Of a stretch of 59,790 nt of DNA, positions 37,310 through 46,379 are shown piece by piece (position 1 is the first letter of the stretch; each line of letters begins with the position of its first letter). This DNA is from an uncultured Succinivibrionaceae bacterium (lineage in GTDB: Bacteria; Pseudomonadota; Gammaproteobacteria; Enterobacterales; Succinivibrionaceae), in the NCBI GenBank assembly GCA_949286015.1, contig CASEBB010000014.1:1-59790 (forward strand), given 5' to 3'. Position numbers and translations under genes: made by a program. The notes below the pieces were generated by a model. That model was not told where the DNA came from, searched no databases, and saw only the letters and a list, made by a program, of their open reading frames with translations.

Positions 37310-37630
37310 CTTAAGATAGCGCCGCAGCAAACACCTCCTCTCAGGGTAAAACCCGATAGTGAGGAGATCTGGGGTAATTTTGCTCAAGCTGATAAACACA
37401 GGCTTTATGGTCGTGCCTAAGACTATCTCAAGGTAAAACTTGAGCGCAAAGTTAGGCACTTACCTATGTTTTGTGGCTTAAGCCCATTGTTTTAGCATAC
37501 ATTACCCTTAAGCAGCTACCCAAGAAACTCCTTATTTATGGGCTTTATAAAATTAGCCTAGACCTCCTCACAATCGGTAAAACACCTGATTGTAGGCGGT
37601 TACCTCCTTTGGGCTTTGCGATATTCTCCA
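37310..37630 (-). repeat. Host repeat interrupted by a ~225-bp element
   Basis: The flanks GCAAACACCTCCTCTCAGGG and TAAAACACCTGATTGTAGGC correspond to the contiguous sequence at 10677-10760 (opposite orientation there). The inserted element is 37353-37577. Outer limits are approximate. Confidence 0.65.
37353..37577. mobile_element. ~225-bp MITE-like element, copy 2, with target duplication
   Basis: Ends CCGATAGTGAGGAGATCT (37353-37370) and AGACCTCCTCACAATCGG (37560-37577) are inverted at 16 of 18 positions. GGTAAAAC occurs at both junctions (37345-37352 and 37576-37583, the latter overlapping the last two element bases), while the unfilled site near 10.7 kb has it once. The core aligns with 28801-28976. 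No transposase frame, so non-autonomous. Confidence 0.75.
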
Positions 37631-37670
37631 GCATTGCGGTGAGAGACGCGCGCCCCTCACCACGCCGCCG

Positions 37671-40600
37671 CTAGAAAATACCCAGCAGCTCATCTTCAAA
37701 GGCATCAGCCTGACGCTCCACATTCTGCGAACTACTCTGCGCAGGACGAGCGTTTTCATCAGGACGCACCGGATCGACATCTCGTGCTCCCGAATCCCGT
37801 ACCTGCTCAGAATTCAGCGCCGCATTGTTAGGCTGAGGTACCGCCGGTTGTGCAGGCTGGAACTGTGGCTGTAAGCCATTTTGTGGCTGGTAGCCAGGTG
37901 GCAGCTGCTGTGGCTGCTGTGCATGGGTCTGATTCCATGGACGAATTGGCACCACCGATGGCAGATCATGGTAGCCACTATCACCAAAGGCGTTGCAATG
38001 CTTGACGTACTGGATACGATCCTCACGGGCCGGATACATCTCCATGCCCGCCTCCTCGCACCCCGAGGCTAAGACATTACCCTGCTTATCAAAGTTAACG
38101 TAGACAATACCCTCCGGACGCTTTAAATCAAGAGAGTTCACACCACGCTCCTGTAAGTAAGCGCCATATAAGAGCATGGCACCACTGGAGCCATAGAGGC
38201 CGGTATTGCGGTTATCATCAAAGCCCACCCAGACCGTGGCTATCTCATCTGAATCAATACCCACCGTCCAGCTGTCACGGTTGTCATTGGTCGTACCCGT
38301 CTTGGTCGCTAAGGTCACATCAGGGAACATCTGCCCAATGCGCCGTCCTGTACCCGAGCGTGTTGCCTCGGTCATACCGTAAATGGCTAAGTATGTGTCC
38401 TTTGGATCTAAAGTACGTGCCGAGCGGTTACTACCGCGCTGGTAGACAATCTCACCGTTCTTCTCAATGGTACGTAAGGTCGTGAGGTCACGGTAGATTC
38501 CCTCGGTGGCCATACCCACATACATGGCATTAAGCTCATAAGGGCTGATCTCGGGTGTACCCAGTACAATGGATGGGTAGAGCTTAACCTCGCGCTTAAA
38601 GCCCGCCGCATGCAAGGTGTTAACGACATTGTCTAAGCCCGCGCCCATACCCACACGCACCGTTGGCACGTTTAAGGAGCTGGCCATAGCACGAATGACG
38701 CGAATCGGGCCACGGAAGCGCTTGTCATCATTCTTTGGCGACCAGATATCACCATTAGGCAATTGCACCTTGACTGGACTGTCATTCACAATCGAGCCTA
38801 AGTGATAGCCCTGATGGAAGGCCGTTAAATAGACAAAAGGCTTAATGAGCGAGCCCACCTGACGGCGCGAGTCTAAGACACGGTTATAGCCATCATAGGC
38901 AGGGTTAGCTGAGCCCACCACCGCCGAGACCTCGCCGGTGCGCCATGAGGAGACAATCATGGCCGCCTCTAAGCCCTCTTTTTTACGCTGCTTCTCGATA
39001 GCGGCAATCTGCTCAGTGACCGCCTTTTCAGCTGCGTTCTGCGCTTGTGGGTCTAACGAGGTAAAGATACGAATGCCATTACCCGAAAGAAAGTCCTTAC
39101 CCGTGCGCTCCTCTTCTTCCTTAAAGCGGGTACCAATCTCCGTCTTGACTAAGCCCATAAAGGCTGGGGTCTTACGATAGGTAAGCTGGCCACGTGGGAT
39201 GACCTTAATCGGCAACGCCGCGAGCTGATCAAACTGCTCAGGGCTAATGTGGCCACGGTTACGTAAGATGCCTAAGACCGTATTGCGGCGCTCTAAAGCG
39301 TGGTCAGGGAAACGCCATGGGTCGTAATATGATGGGCCCTTAATGAGGCCGACTAAGAGCGCAATCTGGTCTAAGCTGAGCTCACTTACTGGCACACCAA
39401 AGTAGAAGTACGAGGCTAAGCCAAAGCCGTAAATACCAGCATTACCGTTTTGGCCTAAATAAATCTCGTTCATGTAGGCCTCAAGGACTTGCTCCTTGGT
39501 GTAGCGGTTATTCATGGCAACAGCCATAAAGATTTCTTTGAGCTTACGGCTATAGCTACGCTCATTGGTGAGGAAGTAGTTTTTCACCAGCTGTTGGGTA
39601 ATGGTACTGCCACCTTCGACCACACGACCGGCCATAAAGTTTTTGACAAAGGCACGGCCAATAGCTAAGGGGTTAATACCAATGTGCTGGAAGTAGGCGC
39701 GATCTTCCACCTCAATTAAGGTGGTAATAAGCTGCTGTGGCACCTCATCAATAGAGATAAAGATGCGGTCTTCCTCAGGATTGATGCGGTTGATACGGTC
39801 AAGTAAGACCGGATCCATACGCATAAAGGCCAGCTCTTGCATGGTGTCCGCGTTGACGATGCGCTGCACACGCTTGTCATCAAATTCCACTAAGACGGAC
39901 ATCTTTGGCTCGGCGCCATCAGGGAAGTCAAAAGGACGCTTCACCAGCACTAAGCGGCCGTTCTTTTCATTAAGAGCGTACTCACCTGGGTTGCGTGGGC
40001 TCTCGACCTTACGGTACTTTAAGAGCTCCAGCTCGTAGACCATTTGCTTGAGGGACAGACGCTGGTCTGGATAAAGCTCCAAAGGACGGGAATAGACGAC
40101 CGCCGGTAACACCCACTTATCGTCGATCTCGTAGCCTTCCATCACCACGGTATCAAAGTAGATAAAGAGCACACAACCGACGCACATGCCGACAATGGTG
40201 AGCTTGATACCCAGAGAAAAGAGGTACTTGATGCTGTTCCAGAGACGCTGACAAAGAGTTGGTTTTGGCAGCAATCCCTGCTTGCGCAGCTCTTTTTCGT
40301 GCTGCAGGCGGGCCTTTTCTTGTTTACGCTTTTCACGCCATTGATAGAGGAAATTGCCCTGAGGAGCGTCATTTTGCTGCGCGTCTTGGTCTTTGGTGCT
40401 ATTTGCCTCAGCAGCAGCGTCAGCACTACCGTCAGCAGTAGCATCAACCTTAGCCGCAGTGGCAGCATTAGCGCTGTCAGCAGCATCCCTAGCAGCGTCA
40501 GTGACGTCTGTGGCGTCACCAGAGAGGGAGGCTGCAGCGGCGCTGTGCGGCGTGGCACCAACAGCATTGGTGTCGGTAGTGGTGTCCTGAGTGGCGTCAG

Positions 40601-41315
40601 AAGTGCCATCATAAGAACCATAAGAGCCGTCAGGCTGCGTGGCGAATTGAGCAGAGCCTGTTTGGTAAGACGCAGAGGAAGAGTAAGCATAAGCCCCCTT
40701 AGCCGCGCTATTGGAGGTGTCATTACCCCCAAAAGCAGCGTAGCGAGCTTCATCTTGCGTGGTCTGCGCGTAGCTGTCAGCCTCACCTGCAGCTGTGCCC
40801 TCTGGAGTGGAAGGAGTTGCTGGAGCATTTTCCTGAGCCGCAGACGCAGCCGGTGCTTCCTGTCCCAAGTCAGACCACGAGGTATAGACCGCAGCTGGGG
40901 TATAGGCTGCCTCACTTGCAGCAACACCCGCAGCACTACTGTCCTGAGTGTAATCAGCGTCGTAAGCCGCGCTCCCCCCATCTACAGGGGTATCAGGGTT
41001 AGGAGCACTCGTGCGTGCAGTAGCCGTAGCTGTATTTGCTGCGGCAGGTGCGGCTTTAGTATTAGCTCCATAAGAAGCAGCGGCGCCCTTACGGCCTAAC
41101 GGATCTAACTCGTCCTCAATCGGGCTAAAGGTACCAATAGCCGCGCCTAAATCCGCAGACGCTAAAGGCTGCTGCGAGGTAGGCTGTGTCTGTTGCGGGG
41201 CCTGTGGCGCCTCACTTACAGGGGATTGCGGATTGTTGTGCGGGATATCACCAAAGGTAGGCTCACGGCGCTCATGGCTCCGTGTTTTTCCCTGCCTGTT
41301 AAGCTGATCTTGCAT
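37671..41315 (-). CDS. mrcB: Penicillin-binding protein 1B, bifunctional peptidoglycan synthase
   Basis: 1214 residues versus about 844 in E. coli. Order: cytoplasmic Ala/Ser/Asp/Thr-rich region 1-320, basic stretch 325-350 (REKRKQEKARLQHEKELRKQ), membrane anchor about 368-388, UB2H-like domain about 400-510, glycosyltransferase 51 domain with catalytic E537 in EDRAYFQH and GGSTITQQLVKN, transpeptidase with S822 of SLIK, S880-L-N882, and K1005-T-G. It polymerises and cross-links murein at the inner membrane. The UB2H part marks it as PBP1b rather than PBP1a. The C-terminal tail (after 1130) is Pro/Gln-rich. The 320-residue disordered cytoplasmic extension is much longer than normal. AGGA lies ten bases before the ATG. 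Confidence 0.95.
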   Translation of the reverse strand: MQDQLNRQGKTRSHERREPTFGDIPHNNPQSPVSEAPQAPQQTQPTSQQPLASADLGAAIGTFSPIEDELDPLGRKGAAASYGANTKAAPAAANTATATARTSAPNPDTPVDGGSAAYDADYTQDSSAAGVAASEAAYTPAAVYTSWSDLGQEAPAASAAQENAPATPSTPEGTAAGEADSYAQTTQDEARYAAFGGNDTSNSAAKGAYAYSSSASYQTGSAQFATQPDGSYGSYDGTSDATQDTTTDTNAVGATPHSAAAASLSGDATDVTDAARDAADSANAATAAKVDATADGSADAAAEANSTKDQDAQQNDAPQGNFLYQWREKRKQEKARLQHEKELRKQGLLPKPTLCQRLWNSIKYLFSLGIKLTIVGMCVGCVLFIYFDTVVMEGYEIDDKWVLPAVVYSRPLELYPDQRLSLKQMVYELELLKYRKVESPRNPGEYALNEKNGRLVLVKRPFDFPDGAEPKMSVLVEFDDKRVQRIVNADTMQELAFMRMDPVLLDRINRINPEEDRIFISIDEVPQQLITTLIEVEDRAYFQHIGINPLAIGRAFVKNFMAGRVVEGGSTITQQLVKNYFLTNERSYSRKLKEIFMAVAMNNRYTKEQVLEAYMNEIYLGQNGNAGIYGFGLASYFYFGVPVSELSLDQIALLVGLIKGPSYYDPWRFPDHALERRNTVLGILRNRGHISPEQFDQLAALPIKVIPRGQLTYRKTPAFMGLVKTEIGTRFKEEEERTGKDFLSGNGIRIFTSLDPQAQNAAEKAVTEQIAAIEKQRKKEGLEAAMIVSSWRTGEVSAVVGSANPAYDGYNRVLDSRRQVGSLIKPFVYLTAFHQGYHLGSIVNDSPVKVQLPNGDIWSPKNDDKRFRGPIRVIRAMASSLNVPTVRVGMGAGLDNVVNTLHAAGFKREVKLYPSIVLGTPEISPYELNAMYVGMATEGIYRDLTTLRTIEKNGEIVYQRGSNRSARTLDPKDTYLAIYGMTEATRSGTGRRIGQMFPDVTLATKTGTTNDNRDSWTVGIDSDEIATVWVGFDDNRNTGLYGSSGAMLLYGAYLQERGVNSLDLKRPEGIVYVNFDKQGNVLASGCEEAGMEMYPAREDRIQYVKHCNAFGDSGYHDLPSVVPIRPWNQTHAQQPQQLPPGYQPQNGLQPQFQPAQPAVPQPNNAALNSEQVRDSGARDVDPVRPDENARPAQSSSQNVERQADAFEDELLGIF

Positions 41316-42143
41316 TGTTTAGGATTCCTGCACTAAAAAACCGCTGTGGTGACGTCGTGGGGGACTGCCTATCCTTTTTCAGGCTTACTCATCTTAGGAA
41401 GAGAAACTTAGGGCAGCTTTAGGGTGGAGTGCTCTGCAAAGAGGTCAGAGACACCGCCGCGAAGGAGGCGACGCCAAATCGGCGTCATTATAACAAAGGG
41501 GGAAAAGACGGGCTTTAGGGAAGTGCGGTGGGCGTACAAGTGGGTGCGTACACAGTGGGTGTGAGCACATGTAAATGCAGAGAGCGAGGCATGCAAGACA
41601 AAGAAACAAGGCAGTACAGGCCCTTTATCTTAGAGAGCTTTGCCTTTGGGGTAGGTGCAGGTGTTTGGCGTAGCGTGTTGTTTGCGGCCTTGATGGTGAT
41701 GGTAGTGATAGTGGTGGTGCCTTGCGATGCGGCTGCACAACCTTAAAGACCGCCTCTCACGCCGCTCAGCTTTTCTACAGAGCAAGACAAAGGCGCAATA
41801 CTGACCGCAACGGACAACGGTAAGTGAGGCTTAGAGCCACGCACAGCAACAACAGCAAGGGAAAGAAAGAGACAGGGCAGAGCGCCCCAGCGCCTGACGG
41901 CAGGAGGGAAATGTAGAGGGTATAAGGGAGTGGGGCACCGCCACAAGGCGGCACCCTAAGCGACGTCAAGCCACAAAAGCTCATATCTCTGCGACTTGAC
42001 GCGGGCTATGCTGTGATTTTGTTAGGAGGACAAAAGCTGAAGGAAGTAAGTCCCCGCAACCTCGTTACACCACCACGCAACGCCCCGCAGGCAAAAGGCA
42101 GAGCAGTAGAGCGCGGCTAAAGAGGCACAGGTGACTTGTCGCG
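41316..42143. other. Intergenic region between mrcB and dksA
   Basis: 828 bp. The frame ending at 41746 could give a 51-residue single-span membrane peptide (MQDKETRQYRPFILESFAFG start at 41591), but the GAGG is only one base from the ATG; I leave it uncalled. Nothing else seen. Confidence 0.35.
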
Positions 42144-42599
42144 TTAGTCGCCTAATTGCTTCTCTTTGATTTCAGCTAAAGCCTTGCAATCCACGCACAG
42201 GTCGGCAGTTGGACGGGCCTCAAGACGCTTAATGCCGATCTCAACACCGCAGTTCTCGCAGTAACCGAACTCGTCGTTGTCCAGCTTTTGTAAGGTCTTT
42301 TCGATCTTCTTGATGAGCTTACGCTCGCGATCGCGGGCGCGTAACTCTAAAGCGAACTCCTCTTCTTGCGAAGCGCGATCGACTGGATCTGGAAAGTTCG
42401 CCGCCTCACTCTTCATGTGGCCGACGGTGCGATCGACTTCGGAGCGCAGCTGGTCACGCCAAGCAGTCAGGATCTTACGGAAGTGCTCTTTCTGAGCAGG
42501 GTTCATGTACTCCTCACCAGGCTTTTCCTGGTAAGGCTCAACACCGGCGATGGCTAAAGGGCCCATCGACTCTAAGTCGTTGGCTTTCAGGTTGTCCAT
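42144..42599 (-). CDS. dksA: RNA polymerase-binding transcription factor DksA
   Basis: 151 residues, exactly the E. coli length. The coiled-coil tip DPVDRASQEEEFALELRARD holds the Asp and Ala that work with ppGpp; the four-cysteine zinc finger is CENCGVEIGIKRLEAR followed by LCVDCK. DksA enters the secondary channel of RNA polymerase and tunes rRNA and amino-acid promoters in the stringent response. AGGA lies ten bases before the ATG; a TATACT box at 42632-42637 (minus strand) may be its -10. In E. coli dksA-gluQ-pcnB-folK are collinear; here dksA is inverted and 930 bp from gluQ. Confidence 0.97.
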   Translation of the reverse strand: MDNLKANDLESMGPLAIAGVEPYQEKPGEEYMNPAQKEHFRKILTAWRDQLRSEVDRTVGHMKSEAANFPDPVDRASQEEEFALELRARDRERKLIKKIEKTLQKLDNDEFGYCENCGVEIGIKRLEARPTADLCVDCKALAEIKEKQLGD

Positions 42600-43529
42600 T
42601 CAATGTGTCCTAACTTGAAGTTAACCACAGAAGTATAGAGTTGACCGGCACTGCCATGGGGCAGCAGGCACTCACAAATTGAGAAGCAGCGTTTTACCAC
42701 GGGAATATCGCCTGATGGTTAAGGAAACTTTAAGGCGATGTTAAGCGGCAAGACGTGCTGTAAAGCCTTGGGCCAAAGCAAGAGGAGCGGGCTTAGGCAG
42801 GGCTATTTTTTAGGAACGGCATTATCCATGAATTGGGCGCTGCTAGCAAGAGTAAAAAGTGGCCAATGTGAGTGATCTGGCGAAATTGCTACAAAAAGCA
42901 GCGCCAAGTAGAAAAAAAGCGCAACAGCGCTACGCATGAGAGATGTGCATGTAATAGCGACGCAAGTAGCGGGCAAAATAGGACAGTGCCAGAGATCACT
43001 GGTGTTAAGTCCTACTTTATCTTGAATCTCAGCACAGAGCATACGCTCAGTGCTGCTAATGGCAACAGCAAAAACCTGATGCTTATCGGCGTTATCGATA
43101 AGATGAGGCTGTTGCTGCCCAGTGATTCATTAATGATTCGGTGTGCTTACGTGCTGATGGGATATACCAGCGTGCAAGCTCATCGCCCCTTAGATGTGGT
43201 GGCACCACAGGCTGAGTGCTGCCTACCACCACATACTCAAAGCAGCAATGGCCTTACATTGCCTCTCGAGATAACTGCGCCGTGAGGCGCGGTACTCTCT
43301 ACCGTTCCTTAGCTCCCGCTACCACTAAGCAAGGTTTGACGCGACGGCACGCTCACTCCAAGTGCGCGTAAAGGCGGCTCCCAGAGGTAGCTTTAGAGGT
43401 TGTCACCTTGAAGATAGCCGCAGGCGCCTCATGATGACTACCTCTGACGTGGCCAGCCGCATTGGCCTTGCTATGCCACCGTGGTAGCATGGTGCATCTG
43501 TTCTCGCGTTCTTCCTCAAAGGTCTGCAC
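42600..43529. other. 0.9-kb divergent intergenic region, dksA/gluQ
   Basis: Promoters for both flanking genes should lie here. The open frame 42872-43285 has no ribosome site or recognisable feature and is not called. No repeat family member recognised. Confidence 0.4.
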
Positions 43530-44936
43530 ATGTCTGACTCTTATTCCCTGTACTCCCCTGATTTACCCAATGACTACTGCGGACGCTTTGCTCCCTCTCC
43601 TAGCGGGCACCTGCACTTAGGCTCTCTCTTTACCGCCTATGCCGCCTACTGGCGTAGCCTTGAGCAGCAAGGCACCTTTTTAATCCGCATCGAGGACTTA
43701 GATTTCCCGCGCTGCCCCCGCCAAAACATCCCGCTCCTCTGCCAAGAGCTCCAGCTCTTTGGCCTGCATTCGGACAAAAAAGTGCGTGTCCAAAGTGAGC
43801 ACCTTGGGGAGTACCAACAAGCCATCCAAACGCTACTGAGTAATGATTTTGCCTACTTCTGCACCTGCACGCGGGCTCAGAGTAAAGAACAGCCTTGCAC
43901 CTGCTGGATGGCAAACAAGCAAGCACGCATCAGAGAAAAGCTCGCCCGCGATCCTGATACTCCGCACTCCTGCAAAGTCAACATCACCCCGTACTTAGAA
44001 AGCGAGGAGTTGCAGAGCTTTACGGACGTTAACTTAGGTGAGGTCAAGCAAAGTGACCTCGAGCACCCACTGAATCCTTACCTCACGCTTGAACGTGCTG
44101 ATGGCATCATTGCCTACAACTTAGCGGTGGTTATAGACGACATCGAGCAAGAGATTACTGAGGTGGTACGCGGTGCGGACATGCTCGACGCTACCTTTTT
44201 GCAGTTGCCTCTTTATGAGCTCGATTCCTGTGAGCCGCCTGTCTTTTGTCATATTCCGCTGATCACTGACAGCAGCGGCCGTAAGCTTTCCAAGCAAAAC
44301 CACGCACCGGCGGTCTTTGCTGACTATACCCCACGCACTTCCACGCTCCTCTGCCTGCAACTACTGCAAGAGAGCGTCTACCACGAGCTGCTGCAACAAG
44401 AGGATGTTGTTACCCTCTTACAGGACTTAGAGCAGTGCGAAGCATCACTTACCGCTCTCATCACGGCTGAGGTCAGCACCCAGCTGCAAAAGAAGCTTCA
44501 GGCGCAATTGCGCAAGCTCTCACCCAAAGAAAAAGACGAGGCTCTAGCTCTGCTTACCCCAACAGGCTTGACCAACATGCTCTTACTGGTTGCGACGCAA
44601 GCGCAGCAAGCAGAACTGGTAGCTCAGCGCGAAGATGACGACTTCCTTAGCGACTATGATGATGACGATGAGTGGGCAGATGAAGATGAAGATGAAGATG
44701 ATGACGGCGTTAGAGAAAACTGGCCACGGGCCTACTATGAGGGCATTGCCACTGGTACTTACGGCCCATGGAGCAAGCTGCTGGCGCTCTGGAGCACAGC
44801 TTTAGGGGAGACGTCGTGGCAGCAAGCCCAAGAGCTGACCGCGACCTACTATGAGCTGCTGACGCGTCTGCACACCGAAGTCATTGGGCCGCACTTTCAG
44901 GTGCACGCACTGCCGAAAAAGCCCATTGTGTTATAA
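43530..44936 (+). CDS. gluQ: Glutamyl-Q tRNA(Asp) synthetase with acidic C-terminal extension
   Basis: 468 residues, against about 300 usual. GluQ attaches glutamate to the queuosine base of tRNA(Asp). The catalytic core is intact: RFAPSPSGHLHLGSL at 19-33, RIEDLDFPR, zinc-site region YFCTCTRAQ with CTCW, YNLAVVIDDIEQEITEVVRG, and KLSKQNHAPA. From about residue 300 the protein departs from the family: a helical segment followed by an acidic run (YDDDDEWADEDEDEDDDG) and a final helical domain. The anticodon-binding domain of GluRS is absent as expected, so the extension is lineage specific. It sits between dksA and pcnB as in E. coli. Confidence 0.93.
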   Translation: MSDSYSLYSPDLPNDYCGRFAPSPSGHLHLGSLFTAYAAYWRSLEQQGTFLIRIEDLDFPRCPRQNIPLLCQELQLFGLHSDKKVRVQSEHLGEYQQAIQTLLSNDFAYFCTCTRAQSKEQPCTCWMANKQARIREKLARDPDTPHSCKVNITPYLESEELQSFTDVNLGEVKQSDLEHPLNPYLTLERADGIIAYNLAVVIDDIEQEITEVVRGADMLDATFLQLPLYELDSCEPPVFCHIPLITDSSGRKLSKQNHAPAVFADYTPRTSTLLCLQLLQESVYHELLQQEDVVTLLQDLEQCEASLTALITAEVSTQLQKKLQAQLRKLSPKEKDEALALLTPTGLTNMLLLVATQAQQAELVAQREDDDFLSDYDDDDEWADEDEDEDDDGVRENWPRAYYEGIATGTYGPWSKLLALWSTALGETSWQQAQELTATYYELLTRLHTEVIGPHFQVHALPKKPIVL

Positions 44937-44937
44937 T
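44932..44937 (+). promoter_or_regulatory. Strong -10 box with GC discriminator at the gluQ stop
   Basis: TATAATGCGCCC overlaps the end of gluQ. A TATAAT followed by GCGCC resembles stringently controlled stable-RNA promoters, but no good -35 is seen and no tRNA or rRNA follows. The transcript, if any, would enter the 1.4-kb gap before pcnB. Confidence 0.3.
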
Positions 44938-45195
44938 GCGCCCTGATTTTGAGGCCACACTGCGACGTGGAGCGAAAGATTGGCTGCTAGACCACCTTAC
45001 CTTGTGCCTACCTCTGGTAGCGAGGTGGTGTAGCACTGTAGGTATCCTCAAAGTCTCAATGAGGCAAGTAAGAAGCGGTATTAGCACCGCTGCGCTGCTG
45101 CTTAATTGGGCCTTTACCACCACAAACACAAAGTGCTGCGGCACTGCGTGCGGTGGCGGATGCTTATAAAGCACTGTTTAGTAGTCCACGCGGAG

Positions 45196-45371
45196 GAGAC
45201 TTCTATGAGGACATTTGCCCTATTTCCCGCTTTGTCCTAAGCACCCACGCTTTTGGGTACTCACCTCTTTCCAATACCATCACCTCCCTTGCAACGCACT
45301 GTCTGCCTAGCTAGACAACGGTAAGCAACCGCACAGTGCACTCTAGGCGTGAGTTTCCTCATAGAAGTCTC
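45196..45371 (+). repeat. 16-bp perfect inverted repeat, 176 bp end to end
   Basis: GAGACTTCTATGAGGA (45196-45211) has its exact inverse TCCTCATAGAAGTCTC at 45356-45371. It may be the ends of a small MITE-like element, or an RNA switch: the left arm covers the ATG and part of the ribosome site of the 11-codon frame at 45205-45240. Confidence 0.6.
45205..45240 (+). CDS. Possible 11-residue leader peptide
   Basis: ATG with an excellent GGAGGAG six bases upstream, encoding MRTFALFPALS then TAA. It is too short to judge by composition. It has two Phe and two Leu, not a clear attenuator pattern. The start is within the left arm of a long inverted repeat. No gene follows directly, so a leader role is doubtful. 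Confidence 0.25.
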   Translation: MRTFALFPALS

Positions 45372-45640
45372 TTCTTTCCCTCCACACATGCCGTAGTGCC
45401 ATCCTCAAGATTGCGAACAAGCGGTCAACAGTCCTTGAAAAGCGCTCCTTAAAGTCACCCTTTAACGTTGCACTTTCAAGTACTGCGACCCTGCACTTAA
45501 GGAAAAACAGCACTGCCTCCTACCTGCCACTGCCGTGTCCTGATTGCCACCTTACGCTATCTACCACCATGTGCGCACACTTGCACTGCTCTTTAGCCTT
45601 AGGTTAGTACAGTGATGACAAGTTAGGCTCTTTATGCCTT

Positions 45641-45885
45641 AGAGCATAAGCTCTCACGACCTGTGGTCAGTGATCTTAGCTGTCTTTTGTCCTCTCCCTG
45701 CACTACGAGTACTGCTGTACAGGCCTCTGCTCGTCCTTGTTCGCCTCCGGCAGTCTTTTCTGCTTGTGTCCCACCACCCTATCCTCGCAACCACCATCAG
45801 AAATCACACCTGCGGTTGCGTTGTCGCTCTGTTAAGAGCTTGTGCTCTGTAAGAGCTGATGCTCTGCTAAGAGCAAGTACTCTTA
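45641..45885 (+). repeat. Set of AGAGC-N4-GCTCT hairpins
   Basis: Four small hairpins: 45641-45654 (loop ATAA), 45835-45848 (loop TTGT), 45852-45865 (loop TGAT), and a variant TAAGAG-N6-CTCTTA at 45868-45885. The last three are adjacent. The stem is constant while loops vary, suggesting a duplicated module. Confidence 0.5.
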
Positions 45886-46379
45886 AGAAAGCGGCAGCAG
45901 AGAAAAACGCAGTACATCACCCCACCCAAAAGGGCTCTCTAGAGCTGTCTTGGTGCGGTATGCCACTGCGGCGCTGTGGATTTTAACTGTCAACAGCTCT
46001 TCAGCAGTGCTGACAGCTAGCCACACTCTGACAGGCTATGGGGTGCGACCACATAAGAGAAAAGGCCTCACCCAGTTTGTTTTAACCTTAGCTTACCCTG
46101 CGCTCTTTTGTCAGCGTTTACTCCTAGAGGGATTGTGCCCAGCGCGGGCTCAATTCAGTAGAGATGACAGCACAGCGCGCCGTGGTAACCCCAAGCAAAA
46201 CAAACTGGCCACGCGGTACCCTCTCTTGCTCCATGGTACAAAGTCATTAAGCCTGTATATTTGCCAAGAATCAAGGCTCTACCGCGCAGCAGCCGTACTT
46301 GTAGGTTCACGCTATGCCCCTAGGGGTGACACAAGCGGACACCTACGTCGTACTTACCCGAGACTTGAGGTATTAAAAA

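Larger units (their letters stand above)
44937..46379. other. 1.4-kb region rich in RNA-like structure between gluQ and pcnB
   Basis: No long gene is convincing; frames at 45663-45986 and 45950-46405 lack ribosome sites and known domains. The region holds the 45196-45371 inverted repeat with a tiny open frame and a set of AGAGC hairpins at 45641-45885. Confidence 0.45.

Noticed and set aside
42872..43285. 137-codon frame upstream of gluQ
   Set aside because: No ribosome site or recognisable feature.
44932..45180. Stable-RNA-like promoter suggesting a tRNA after gluQ
   Set aside because: No T-loop (GTTCRANNC) or cloverleaf could be found in the following 250 bp.
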